Part shown: positions 47,917-56,140 of the stretch, piece by piece
Layout of the letters: every line of letters begins with the position of its first letter
How positions within the stretch are numbered: the stretch's first letter is position 1
Source: Phycisphaerales bacterium
Lineage (GTDB): Bacteria > Planctomycetota > Phycisphaerae > Phycisphaerales > UBA1924
NCBI GenBank assembly: GCA_020849105.1
Contig: JADLGW010000045.1
Span: forward strand, 24,008 to 88,007
Length of the DNA: 64,000 nucleotides
Direction of reading: 5' to 3'
Notes under the pieces: generated by a model
The model's input: only the letters and a program-made list of their open reading frames with translations
Databases searched by the model: none
Told to the model about the DNA's origin: nothing
Made by a program: the position numbers and the translations under genes

Positions 47917-49248
47917 ATGAACGACTGGTACGACGCGGAGCAGCATGTAGAGCGTGCCCACGAGCTCTACGAAGCCGGGAAGTGGGAGGAGGCGGAGTCC
48001 GAACTCCGCCGGGCCCTGGCCCTCAACCCCTACCAGGCGGAGTGGCAGTTTAACCTGGGTCTGACGCTGGAGGCCTCGGGCCGGTTCGGCGAGGCGGCGG
48101 ACGCCTTCCGGCAGTCGTTCGACCTGTCGCCGCAGGACGCGCCGACGGCGGTGATGGTGGGGCTGAACCTGCTGCGGGCGGACCACCTGGCCGAATCGGT
48201 CACCTGGTTCGAGCAGGCGGAGAAACTGGACGCGACGAATGTCGATTCGTTCGTCCATCGGATCGAGGCCTTCGCCCGCCTGGACCAGCACGACCAGGCG
48301 GAGGTCATGTTCTACCTGGCGATGCAACTGAAGCCGGACTCCGCGGAGGCGTACCTGAACCTGGCCGGGTCGCTGATGGACCGCGACATGAATGAACGGG
48401 CGGTGTCCTGCCTGCGGGAGGCCGCGAGGCTGGACCCCGAGTTGCCGCGGGTGCAGGCGCGCCTGGCGGAGGCGTACGCCGCGGCCGGCCGGCACGAGCG
48501 GGCCCGGCAGTTGTATCTGCTGGAACTGCGGGCTAATCCCGGCGACGCGGAAACGCTGCTGGACCTGGGCTGCCTGCTGATGGACATGAACCGGATGGGG
48601 GAGGCTTCCGAGAAGTTCCGGCGGGTGCTGGAACTGGAGCCCGACCACGCCGAGGCCCATTTCCACCTGGGCGATCTGGCCCAGCGGGAACGCCGGACCG
48701 ACGATGCCATCGTGCGGTTCGACCTGGTGGTGCGGCTGGAGCCGGGATACCCGGAGGCACGCCGCCGCCTGGCGGCCCTGCTCACTGAACGCGGCGGACC
48801 GGAAGATGCGGAACGGGCGGCGGCACTCCTGCGGCGCGAGGCGACGGACCTGCTCAAGGGGACGCCCGATCCTGATGCCCTGCGCGACCTGGCGACGCTG
48901 CTCCTTGATGCGGGCCTTGTGGCCGAGGCCGTGGAAGCCGCGGAGCGACTCTCGGAAGCGACCCCAGAGGCTGCCGAATCCCGGCAACTCCTGAGCGTGG
49001 CCCTGCTGCACGCCGGGCAGCGGGCGCGGGGGCTGGGCGAGGCGCGGCGGGCGCTGCGGCTGGACCCGCGGTGCGTGCCGGCCATGCACAACCTGGCGCT
49101 GGCGTGCCTGCAGGATCGGCGGTACCGGCACGCGCGGTACTGGCTGCGCGAGGCCCGGCGCGTCGCCCCGGACGACCACTCGCTGCGCCGCCTGCGGCTG
49201 TCATACCTCTTCAGCCGGCTGGCGGCCGTGGTCCTCAGTCTACGATGA
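47917..49248 (+). CDS. tetratricopeptide-repeat protein
   Basis: Cytoplasmic TPR array, 443 aa, about ten or eleven 34-residue repeats with the W-LG-Y-A-F-A-P pattern (for example ALALNPYQAEWQFNLGLTLE, AEAHFHLGDLAQRERRTDD, CVPAMHNLALACLQ). There is no signal peptide or other domain. The ATG at 47917 has no clear Shine-Dalgarno sequence, but a good -35/-10 promoter is 23 nt upstream. It converges with the metalloprotease gene at 8 bp. It probably mediates protein contacts; partners are unknown. Confidence 0.85.
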   Translation: MNDWYDAEQHVERAHELYEAGKWEEAESELRRALALNPYQAEWQFNLGLTLEASGRFGEAADAFRQSFDLSPQDAPTAVMVGLNLLRADHLAESVTWFEQAEKLDATNVDSFVHRIEAFARLDQHDQAEVMFYLAMQLKPDSAEAYLNLAGSLMDRDMNERAVSCLREAARLDPELPRVQARLAEAYAAAGRHERARQLYLLELRANPGDAETLLDLGCLLMDMNRMGEASEKFRRVLELEPDHAEAHFHLGDLAQRERRTDDAIVRFDLVVRLEPGYPEARRRLAALLTERGGPEDAERAAALLRREATDLLKGTPDPDALRDLATLLLDAGLVAEAVEAAERLSEATPEAAESRQLLSVALLHAGQRARGLGEARRALRLDPRCVPAMHNLALACLQDRRYRHARYWLREARRVAPDDHSLRRLRLSYLFSRLAAVVLSLR

Positions 49249-49256
49249 CCCGGTCC

Positions 49257-51110
49257 TTAGTGGCACCCTTGTCCATACGCCGTCTGGAAGCAGCCAAAGT
49301 CCGCCAGGTTCAGCATCGTGTCGCCGTTGCAATCAGCGTACGGGTCCCCGGTCGCGAACCTGGTCTGGTAGCACCCGTAATCCGCAAGCGTCAGCACCCC
49401 GTCCGCATCACAATCGGCGTAGCACGTCGTCGTAAACGAGCGGCCATCCGAGGACGCGAACCCGAACTCGTTGATTGCAGTGACCATCCAGCTGTAGATT
49501 GTTTCCGGCTCGACAGTTCCATACGGGACCGTATGAGACCCGGTCGTCAGCCCCGTAGCGCGGTAGACCTCGGCCGATTGTGAAGGCGTCGTGCCGAGAA
49601 AGATGTACAGATTCGACGTATTGGCAAACGCGCCCGGCGTCCACTCGAAAGTCGGCGTCAAACTGACATGTCCTTCGTCGGGCGGAGGACTTGTTTTCTG
49701 CGGCGGAGGTGGCGGATCGAAGTCGGCTGGCTCGAGGTTCCACCCGAAGATGTCAACTGCGTTGAGGTCGGCTGTGGTCAGGTAGCCGGCGGGCAGCGCC
49801 GGATCGTGCCCGTGGACGTTGGTCGGGTCCATGAGGCCGATCCGAGGCGGCACGAGTGCGTCGTCCTTCCAGTGGTCGGATAGTTGGCCATCGCCGCCTG
49901 GGTCTCCGGTTGAGAGGCGATAGTTCCGGCTCGGGGCGTTGAGCGCCGTGACGGCGACCGCCTCCACGTTGGCCTGGGCCATCCGCGCCGAACTGGTGAA
50001 GTTCCCCGGCGGGCTGACCAGACGGAAGATGTCCCAAAGAGAGACGCTGTCGTCCGCGGTTTCTTCGACCCGGGAGGAGAAACCAAGAACGTGGATGACT
50101 TCGTGCGTGAGCACCTCCTCAAGATCATTCTTGTCGGCGTCCACTCCATTCGTAGCGTCATAATCCCACAGCACCGCGGGGTTCTTGTTGATCGTGATGA
50201 CCGCATCGGTCTGCGGCTGAGGGAGCGTCCATTTGCCCATGATGGTTGATCGCACCCATACGGTGGAAACCGCCACGGGCTGATTGTTGGCGAAGATCGC
50301 GTTGAACGAGCCGGATGCCGGGAGCGCGTCGTACAGGTTCACCTCGGTTTGGCTCTCGTCCTGAAGTTCCACATAAATGTTCAGTAAGTTCCGCACATTG
50401 ACGTACTGCTGATCGATGGACTCGGCCTCCGTTTCGCCGAGGAGTGTGCTGGTCGCCCCCAGATCCTCGAACTTGAAGTCGATGTTCGCCCGGATGCCAT
50501 CGTTGGCCAGTAGGCCCTCAATCCTCTGTTCCACACGGTCAAGCACGCCGCCGATGGCGGTCGCCTGGCCCGCGGGATAGGTGTTGGAATCAGGATTCCA
50601 GACCACGTCGAAGCCGCCGCGCACGTTCGGGCGGGGGAGCGGTCCGTACACCACGCTTGCCCGTTCCTTCCCGGAAAGAACTTTCACGTAGCCCGGCGGG
50701 AACGGGGCGTGCTGACTAACCTCGGTCGTCCAAACTTCCACGGCATACTGGCCGTCGTGCATATAGACGCGCGTCGGCGACCGGGCGCTGAGGAAACCGA
50801 CGGGCTCCGTCGTGGTGTTCCGGGCTCGGACGCCGGGCAGACGTTCCCCTTCCGCGGCAACCTCGAACACAGGAACCTCGTTCGGCAGCACGCCTGCGAT
50901 CTCCTGCTCGCGCAGCGGCCCAACCTCGCGCGTGAGCACTCGGGGGTCCTTCCCGTTGGGCCCGATCTCGACTCGCTCCGGGATGGTGACAAAGAGCCCC
51001 TCTGGTGTCGTCCTCACGGGTTGCGCCAAGGCCGCAACATCAACGCCAAGGATGTTCGCGAACGCCCCGGCGATAGCAGCGAGGCGAACGATTCGGCATG
51101 TTATGGGCAT
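49257..51110 (-). CDS. secreted HExxH metalloprotease with GC-type dockerin pair, lower GC
   Basis: Exported zinc metalloprotease, 617 aa. Signal peptide to about residue 29, a long N-terminal beta domain, and HEVIHVLGFSSR near 330-341 as the zinc motif, like metzincin-type proteases of planctomycetes (NF038122-type). A fibronectin-like beta domain (about 470-565) and a diverged dockerin pair (CYADCDADGVLTLADYGCY; DCNGDTMLNLADFGCF; ending GCH) follow. GAGGAGG precedes ATG 51110. GC is visibly lower than in its neighbours (some 60-base lines near 50%), suggesting foreign origin. Confidence 0.85.
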   Translation of the reverse strand: MPITCRIVRLAAIAGAFANILGVDVAALAQPVRTTPEGLFVTIPERVEIGPNGKDPRVLTREVGPLREQEIAGVLPNEVPVFEVAAEGERLPGVRARNTTTEPVGFLSARSPTRVYMHDGQYAVEVWTTEVSQHAPFPPGYVKVLSGKERASVVYGPLPRPNVRGGFDVVWNPDSNTYPAGQATAIGGVLDRVEQRIEGLLANDGIRANIDFKFEDLGATSTLLGETEAESIDQQYVNVRNLLNIYVELQDESQTEVNLYDALPASGSFNAIFANNQPVAVSTVWVRSTIMGKWTLPQPQTDAVITINKNPAVLWDYDATNGVDADKNDLEEVLTHEVIHVLGFSSRVEETADDSVSLWDIFRLVSPPGNFTSSARMAQANVEAVAVTALNAPSRNYRLSTGDPGGDGQLSDHWKDDALVPPRIGLMDPTNVHGHDPALPAGYLTTADLNAVDIFGWNLEPADFDPPPPPQKTSPPPDEGHVSLTPTFEWTPGAFANTSNLYIFLGTTPSQSAEVYRATGLTTGSHTVPYGTVEPETIYSWMVTAINEFGFASSDGRSFTTTCYADCDADGVLTLADYGCYQTRFATGDPYADCNGDTMLNLADFGCFQTAYGQGCH

Positions 51111-51130
51111 AGATCCTCCTCTGGGTCGAG

Positions 51131-51976
51131 ATGGCGGTCGGATCTGGAGCCTACCCGGTAGTCTATACCGCCGGTCGAGTTTACCTCGGTCTCAGCCGGA
51201 TTCGGGCATGCTCTGGCGCTGCGCCCCACGGAACGATCGTCGGCTGGGGACTCAATGACCACGGGCAGGCCACGCCGCCCCCGGGAACCTACCGGAGCGT
51301 TGTGGCGGGGTACGAGCACAGCCTGGCGATCCGCAGCGATGGCACTGCGGTCGGGTGGGGGTACGGCGAGTGGGGCGTCACGAGCCCGCCGCCGGGGCAG
51401 TTCCAGATGCTCGCGACGGGCTACAACCACGGGATCGGGCTGAGGCCGGACGGCACTCTGGTCGGGTGGGGGTCGAACTACTTTCCGAACTACCCGGTCT
51501 GGACCGGACAGGCGACACCGCCGGACGGCGTCTACCGCTCCATCGCCGCCGGGCCGTACCACAGCCTGGCGATCCGTGAGGACGGAACGCTCGCCGGGTG
51601 GGGCGCGAACAACTGGGGACAGGCGTCCGTGCCCGACGGAACATTTGTCAGCGCGGCCGCGGGACTGTCCTTCAGCGTCGGGCTCCACACCGATGGAACG
51701 CTGGAGGCCTGGGGCCTGGACCTGAATGGCCAGTTGAACACGCCGTCGGGGTCGTTCGTGGCGGTCACCGCGTACGGCGGGACGGGTCTTGCGCTGCGGG
51801 CGGACGGCACGCTGGCCCTGTGGGGCGCGGATTTCGGTGGCGTGCTCTTGCCACCTCCCGGCACATTCACAGCGATTTCCTTTGGGGGCGGCTTCGGCGT
51901 GGGCATTGTTCCCGCACCGTCGAGTGTGCTGGTCGGGCTGGCGTGCATGGTCCCGGCTGCCGCTCGGCGGCGGTGA
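51131..51976 (+). CDS. RCC1-repeat protein with PEP-CTERM-like end, no signal peptide
   Basis: Protein of up to 281 aa with about six RCC1-type beta-propeller units, seen as GYEHSLAIRSDGTAVGWGYG, GPYHSLAIREDGTLAGWGAN and GTGLALRADGTLALWG. The C-terminus VPAPSSVLVGLACMVPAAARRR resembles a PEP-CTERM sorting signal, which normally needs an N-terminal signal peptide. Here the first 35 residues have none and no better start is visible. The 5' end is squeezed against the divergent low-GC metalloprotease (20 bp). It may be a 5'-truncated remnant; treat as a possible pseudogene. Confidence 0.6.
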   Translation: MAVGSGAYPVVYTAGRVYLGLSRIRACSGAAPHGTIVGWGLNDHGQATPPPGTYRSVVAGYEHSLAIRSDGTAVGWGYGEWGVTSPPPGQFQMLATGYNHGIGLRPDGTLVGWGSNYFPNYPVWTGQATPPDGVYRSIAAGPYHSLAIREDGTLAGWGANNWGQASVPDGTFVSAAAGLSFSVGLHTDGTLEAWGLDLNGQLNTPSGSFVAVTAYGGTGLALRADGTLALWGADFGGVLLPPPGTFTAISFGGGFGVGIVPAPSSVLVGLACMVPAAARRR

Positions 51977-52002
51977 CAACCTCTCCGGTTCGCTCCTATT
52001 CT
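51973..52002 (+). promoter_or_regulatory. promoter of the phosphohexomutase gene
   Basis: GTGACA (51973-51978), 18-bp spacer, TATTCT (51997-52002), ending 8 nt before ATG 52011. This is one of the few TAnnnT boxes here with a plausible -35 element. Confidence 0.55.
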
Positions 52003-52010
52003 TCCGCCCC

Positions 52011-53420
52011 ATGCTCGGACGAGTCTTCAAGGCGTACGACATCCGCGGCACCTACCCGGACCTGCTCAATGACCAGATGGCCTGGCAGATCGGGTTCGGC
52101 ACCAGCAAGTACCTGCGGGACGAGGCGGCGGCGGCGGGCGACACGACCCCGATGATGCGGAACGTCGTCGTCGGGCGCGACATGCGGAAGTCCAGCCCCG
52201 CCCTGGTCGCCGAGCTCATCAAGGGCATCACGCAGCAGGGCGGCGACGTCATCGACGTCGGGCTGGTGGACACGCCGTTCGTGTATTTCGCGGTGAACCA
52301 CGTCGACTGCGCCGGCGGCGTCATGACCACCGCCAGCCACAACCCGCCGCAGTACAACGGCTTCAAGATCTGCAAGCGCAAGGGCAGGCCGGTGGGGGAG
52401 ACGACGGGCCTGGCCGACATCCGCAAGAACGCCGCGATGGTGGACCGGGCCACCCTGGTCCCCCAGCAGGGCCGGGTGGCCCACCGCGATCTGTGGGAGG
52501 CCTACACCGATCACGTTCTCCAGTTCGCCAACCTGCACGGCAGGAAGGTCAGGGTTGTCATCGACGCCAGCAACGGCATGGCGGGCACGATGATCCCCCG
52601 GGTCTTCGGCAAGAAGGGCTCGGCCGTGCCGGGCCTGTCCATCGTCGAGATCAACTTCGATAACGCCAAGGGTGAGTTCGTGCACGAGCCCAACCCGCTG
52701 GTGGCCGCGAACGTGGCCCTGACTCAGCAGGCGGTGCTGAAGGAAAGGGCCGACCTGGGCCTGTGCTTCGACGGCGATGCGGACCGCTGCGTCGCGGTCG
52801 ATGAGAAGGGCCGGATCATCGGGTGCGACGTGATGACCGCGCTGCTGGCCCGCCACTTCCTGGCCGCCAGCCCCGGGGCCGCCATCGTCTACGACCTGCG
52901 CTCGACCCGGGCCCTGCCGGAGGACGTTCAGGCCGCCGGGGGCAGGCCCGTCCGCTCACGCGTCGGCCATGTGTTCCTGAAGCAGGCCCTGGCGGACAAC
53001 AAGGCCGTGTTCGGCGGCGAACTCTCCGGGCACTTCTACTTCCGCGACAACTTCAACGCCGACTCCGGAGCCATCGCGATGGCGACCATCCTGTCGGTCG
53101 TGGCGAAGTCCAGCAAGACCCTGGGCGACATGGTGAAGCCCATCGCCCGCTACGCCCAGTCCGGCGAGATCAACTTCCAGATCGAGGATAAAGACGGGGC
53201 CCTGGCCGCCCTGAAGAACGCCGCGCCCGCCAGCGCCACGATCGATGAACTCGACGGCCTGACCATCGACGACTTCAAGGCCCGCGGCTGGTGGTGCAAC
53301 GTTCGCAAGAGCAACACGGAGCCGCTGCTCCGCCTGAACCTCGAGGCCAGGGACCGCAAGACCCTGGACAAGAAGATGGCGGAGATCGCTCCGCTCCTGG
53401 GGCACCGGGTGGCCCACTGA
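52011..53420 (+). CDS. phosphomannomutase/phosphoglucomutase
   Basis: Alpha-D-phosphohexomutase, 469 aa, moving phosphate between C6 and C1 of glucose or mannose for glycan precursors. Active site motifs in order: phosphoserine loop TTASHNPPQYNG, metal loop DGDADRC, sugar-binding GELSGHFYF, and phosphate-binding RKSNTEPLLRL. It resembles the AlgC/ManB-type dual PMM/PGM group rather than GlmM. It starts 34 bp after the RCC1 ORF with its own near-leaderless promoter. It links to the glycosyltransferase genes elsewhere in the window. Confidence 0.95.
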   Translation: MLGRVFKAYDIRGTYPDLLNDQMAWQIGFGTSKYLRDEAAAAGDTTPMMRNVVVGRDMRKSSPALVAELIKGITQQGGDVIDVGLVDTPFVYFAVNHVDCAGGVMTTASHNPPQYNGFKICKRKGRPVGETTGLADIRKNAAMVDRATLVPQQGRVAHRDLWEAYTDHVLQFANLHGRKVRVVIDASNGMAGTMIPRVFGKKGSAVPGLSIVEINFDNAKGEFVHEPNPLVAANVALTQQAVLKERADLGLCFDGDADRCVAVDEKGRIIGCDVMTALLARHFLAASPGAAIVYDLRSTRALPEDVQAAGGRPVRSRVGHVFLKQALADNKAVFGGELSGHFYFRDNFNADSGAIAMATILSVVAKSSKTLGDMVKPIARYAQSGEINFQIEDKDGALAALKNAAPASATIDELDGLTIDDFKARGWWCNVRKSNTEPLLRLNLEARDRKTLDKKMAEIAPLLGHRVAH

Positions 53421-53487
53421 GGCGTGGCGGCGAGGCCGGGTTGGCACATGAAACGGCGGTTCGCGGGCGGGCGACCCCGCGCCGCGG

Positions 53488-53493
53488 TACGCT
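53488..53493 (+). promoter_or_regulatory. TAnnnT -10 box of the 33-codon ORF
   Basis: TACGCT ends 6 nt before GTG 53500, in the gap upstream of the KAP-like NTPase gene. Confidence 0.45.
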
Positions 53494-53499
53494 TTCCGC

Positions 53500-53601
53500 G
53501 TGAACGCCACGGACCGATGGATTGCATCTCGTGAACTCGGCACCGTGGCACTCCGCCACTCTGCCGCTGCGCCGCTCCGCCACTTCTTCTCTCCACCATG
53601 A
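53500..53601 (+). CDS. 33-aa upstream ORF coupled to the NTPase gene
   Basis: GTG-initiated ORF of 33 codons (N-terminus MNATDRWIASRELGTVALRH, then Ala/Pro/Arg). It lies 6 nt after a TACGCT box, and its TGA overlaps the ATG of the KAP-like gene (ATGA). The downstream gene has no Shine-Dalgarno sequence, so its translation probably depends on this ORF. It contains a small GTGGC-ACTCC-GCCAC palindrome. It may be a leader peptide or only a device for coupling; conservation is untested. Confidence 0.45.
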   Translation: MNATDRWIASRELGTVALRHSAAAPLRHFFSPP

Positions 53602-55235
53602 CCCTCGCCCAGTTCCTGGAGCACTGGCGGCTGACCGACAACCCGTTCAAGGGTGAGGAGGCCCGCCACGACCCGGTGTTCGAGCGCATGGCGGACCTGG
53701 GCGATGGCGCCGTCCTTACCCACCCGGAGTTCGACAAGGTTCTGGGCGACCCCGGCCACCCCGCCAGCGCCGCCGTCTTCGGCGAGAAGGGCAGCGGCAA
53801 GACCGCCATCCGCCTCCAGATCGCCCGCCGCATCGCCGTCTACAACGCCGCTCACCCGAACGCCCGCTGTCTCCTCATCCCGTACGACGACTTCAACCCG
53901 ATCCTCGACCGCTTCGCCGCACGCTACCAGGGCAGCAAGACCAGCCCGGAGGAAACGCTCAAACGCCTCCGCCACCTGGATCATCTGGATGCCATCGTTG
54001 CGTCCGTCGTCCCGAGGATTGTGGACGCCGTGCTCGGCGTTGCGGGCCCGGGCGAACCGCTGGACCTGGGCGGTGGTGGAGGCGAGGGGGCGGAGCCGCG
54101 TAGGACCGCCCGGAGGATGACCGTCCCGCTCCGCCGCGACCTGCTCATCCTCCAGGCGGTCTACGACCGGCCGGAGCACGCCGCGGACCGAACGGCCGAA
54201 CTCCGCAGAACCCTGCGGCTGCACCTGCCCTTTGCGCGGCTCCTCTGGGCCGGCACCGCATTTCTCGGCTGGATTCCGCTGGGCCTGGTGCTGCTGTGGG
54301 GGCTGGCCGCGGACCCGTCGCTCTACTCCGTCCGGGCGTTCCAGTATACGGCCTTCGCTCTGCTGGCCCTGTGGGCGGCGCTGCTGTTCAAGCGCTACGC
54401 CTGGGACCGGCTGGTACGCCGGCGGATCGCGCGGCGTCTGCGCAGGCAGACCCGCGTCCTGGGGCGGACCGAGGCCTCGTTCATGGGGTCGATCGACCAC
54501 CTCGACGACGCCGCGTGGTCCCCCGGCGTGCTGCCGACCAGCGACGCCGACGACCCGCGCTACGCCGCGGTCCAGCGCCTCCGCCGCGTGCTCGCCCCCT
54601 TTGGTTACGCCAGCGTCATCGTGGTGGTGGACCGCGTGGACGAGCCCACGCTGGTCCGCGGCGACCCGGAGCGCATGCGGGCGGTCGTCTGGCCCATGCT
54701 CAGCAACAAGTTCCTGCAACAGGACGGCGTCGGCGTCAAACTTCTGCTGCCGGTGGAACTGCGCCACGCCCTGTTCAAGGAATCCGGCGCGTTCTTCCAG
54801 GAGGCGCGACTCGACAAGCAGAACTTCATCGAGCGACTGTCGTGGACGGGCACCATGCTCTATGAACTCTGCGACGCGCGGCTGCGGGCGTGCTGGGTAC
54901 GCCGCGACTCCGTCGCGGATTCCCAAGTACCCCGCGACTCCGTCGCGGAAACAGGCAAGACGGAAGAACCGCCACGGAGTGGCGGGGTACCCCAAGCGCC
55001 GCCCCGCCTTATCGACCTCTTCAGCGATGACGTCACCCGCCAGGACCTGGTCGACGCCCTGGACCAGATGCACCAGCCGCGTGACGCGTTCAAGATGCTC
55101 TACCAGTGCCTGACTGAGCATTGTTCCGCGGCCAATGAAGGGGCCTGGCGCATCCCCCGCCACGTCCTGGACTCGGTCCGGAAGTCACAATCCGATCGCG
55201 TGCAGCAACTCTACCGCGGCATCCGGCCCGCCTGA
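53598..55235 (+). CDS. KAP-like membrane P-loop NTPase
   Basis: P-loop NTPase of 545 aa. Walker A GEKGSGKT at residues 62-69, two transmembrane helices at about 213-232 and 249-265, and a Walker B-like VIVVVDRVDEP at about 340-350. Membrane helices between Walker A and B are a hallmark of the KAP family of signalling and phage-exclusion NTPases. The LTDNPF N-terminal motif is also seen in ExeA-like AAA proteins. Residues about 433-464 (VRRDSVADSQVPRDSVAETG and onward) are encoded by three copies of a palindromic repeat inserted in frame. No effector domain is obvious. Confidence 0.8.
   Translation: MTLAQFLEHWRLTDNPFKGEEARHDPVFERMADLGDGAVLTHPEFDKVLGDPGHPASAAVFGEKGSGKTAIRLQIARRIAVYNAAHPNARCLLIPYDDFNPILDRFAARYQGSKTSPEETLKRLRHLDHLDAIVASVVPRIVDAVLGVAGPGEPLDLGGGGGEGAEPRRTARRMTVPLRRDLLILQAVYDRPEHAADRTAELRRTLRLHLPFARLLWAGTAFLGWIPLGLVLLWGLAADPSLYSVRAFQYTAFALLALWAALLFKRYAWDRLVRRRIARRLRRQTRVLGRTEASFMGSIDHLDDAAWSPGVLPTSDADDPRYAAVQRLRRVLAPFGYASVIVVVDRVDEPTLVRGDPERMRAVVWPMLSNKFLQQDGVGVKLLLPVELRHALFKESGAFFQEARLDKQNFIERLSWTGTMLYELCDARLRACWVRRDSVADSQVPRDSVAETGKTEEPPRSGGVPQAPPRLIDLFSDDVTRQDLVDALDQMHQPRDAFKMLYQCLTEHCSAANEGAWRIPRHVLDSVRKSQSDRVQQLYRGIRPA
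54897..54990. repeat. three GTACCCC palindromic repeats inside the NTPase gene
   Basis: Copies at 54897-54918 and 54927-54948 (direct), and 54969-54990 (inverted). Consensus: GTACCCC, then a 7-bp stem and TCC loop. Stems are CCGCGAC/GTCGCGG or CCGCCAC/GTGGCGG, a compensatory pair change. Copy 1 reads GTACGCC. All three are translated in frame. Confidence 0.7.
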
Positions 55236-55241
55236 CGGGCC
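55225..55241 (+). terminator. hairpin at the stop codon of the KAP-like gene
   Basis: GGCCCG (55225-55230), loop CCTGA containing the stop, CGGGCC (55236-55241). There is no T-run. It is a possible RNA 3' structure rather than a classical terminator. Confidence 0.3.
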
Positions 55242-55369
55242 CCGTGTGCGGCGTCCGCGGCTGGATCGTGGCGACCGTGGTTGAAGAATCACAATCAGGA
55301 GGGCTCGGTTGGGTCCGCGAGGGGTTCCCTCCCGTTCGCCGGCGCTCGGGGTTCGTGGCGCCGCACGGC

Positions 55370-55375
55370 TACAGT
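55370..55375 (+). promoter_or_regulatory. TAnnnT -10 box of the ABC ATPase gene
   Basis: TACAGT ends 9 nt before GTG 55385. Confidence 0.4.
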
Positions 55376-55384
55376 CGGCTTCGA

Positions 55385-56140
55385 GTGACTACCCACGTTC
55401 TCCGCTGTGCCGGCGTCACCAAGGACTACACCCTCGCCGGGCGGCGCGTGGCCGCGCTCCGCGGGGCCGACCTTGATATCGAGTCGCCGGGCTTCTACGC
55501 GATCATGGGGCAGTCCGGCAGCGGCAAGTCCACGCTGCTGCACCTGCTGGCGGCGCTGGACCGACCGGATGCGGGGACGATCGAGGTCGCGGGGCGCGCG
55601 ATCCAGGACCTGGCGGAGCGAGAGGCCAACCGGTTCCGGCAGCGCGGGATCGGGATCGTTTTTCAGCAGTTCAACCTGATCCCGACGCTGACGGCGCGGG
55701 AGAACGTGGAGTTGCCGGGGATGCTGGCGGGCGAGCGCCGGGTGTGGCTGCGGGAGAGGTCCGGGGCGTTGCTGGCGCGGCTCGGAGTTGAGGGCAGGGC
55801 CGATCACCGGCCGGACGCGCTGTCGGGCGGCGAGCAGCAGCGTGTGGCGATCGCGCGGGCGCTGCTGTTCGCGCCCCCCCTGCTGCTGGCCGACGAGCCG
55901 AGCGGGAACCTGGATTCGCAGAGCGCCGAGTCGCTGTGGTCGCTGCTGGAGGAACTGGCGGGCGACGGGATGACGGTGGTGATGGTGACGCATGAACCCG
56001 CCGCCGCGGCGCACTGCCGCGAGGTGTTCGTGCTGCGTGACGGTCGTGTGGTCGGGCGGTTTGCGCCCACGGTGGTGAAAGGGGGGCGCGGTGGGGCCGT
56101 CGTTGCGGCTCGCTATCAGCAGCTTGTCCGGACGGAGTAG
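55385..56140 (+). CDS. ABC transporter ATPase (LolD/MacB type)
   Basis: ATP-binding subunit, 251 aa. Walker A MGQSGSGKST, Q-loop VFQQFNLIPTLT, signature LSGGEQQRVAIARA, Walker B LLLADEPSGNLD, H-loop VMVTHEP. This pattern, with SGNLD after Walker B, is that of LolD, MacB and FtsE-like ATPases. The start is GTG 55385 (TACAGT 9 nt upstream); an in-frame extension to 55244 is rejected. Its 3' end overlaps the permease gene by 50 bp, so the two are coupled. It probably drives lipoprotein extraction or substrate efflux. Confidence 0.92.
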   Translation: MTTHVLRCAGVTKDYTLAGRRVAALRGADLDIESPGFYAIMGQSGSGKSTLLHLLAALDRPDAGTIEVAGRAIQDLAEREANRFRQRGIGIVFQQFNLIPTLTARENVELPGMLAGERRVWLRERSGALLARLGVEGRADHRPDALSGGEQQRVAIARALLFAPPLLLADEPSGNLDSQSAESLWSLLEELAGDGMTVVMVTHEPAAAAHCREVFVLRDGRVVGRFAPTVVKGGRGGAVVAARYQQLVRTE

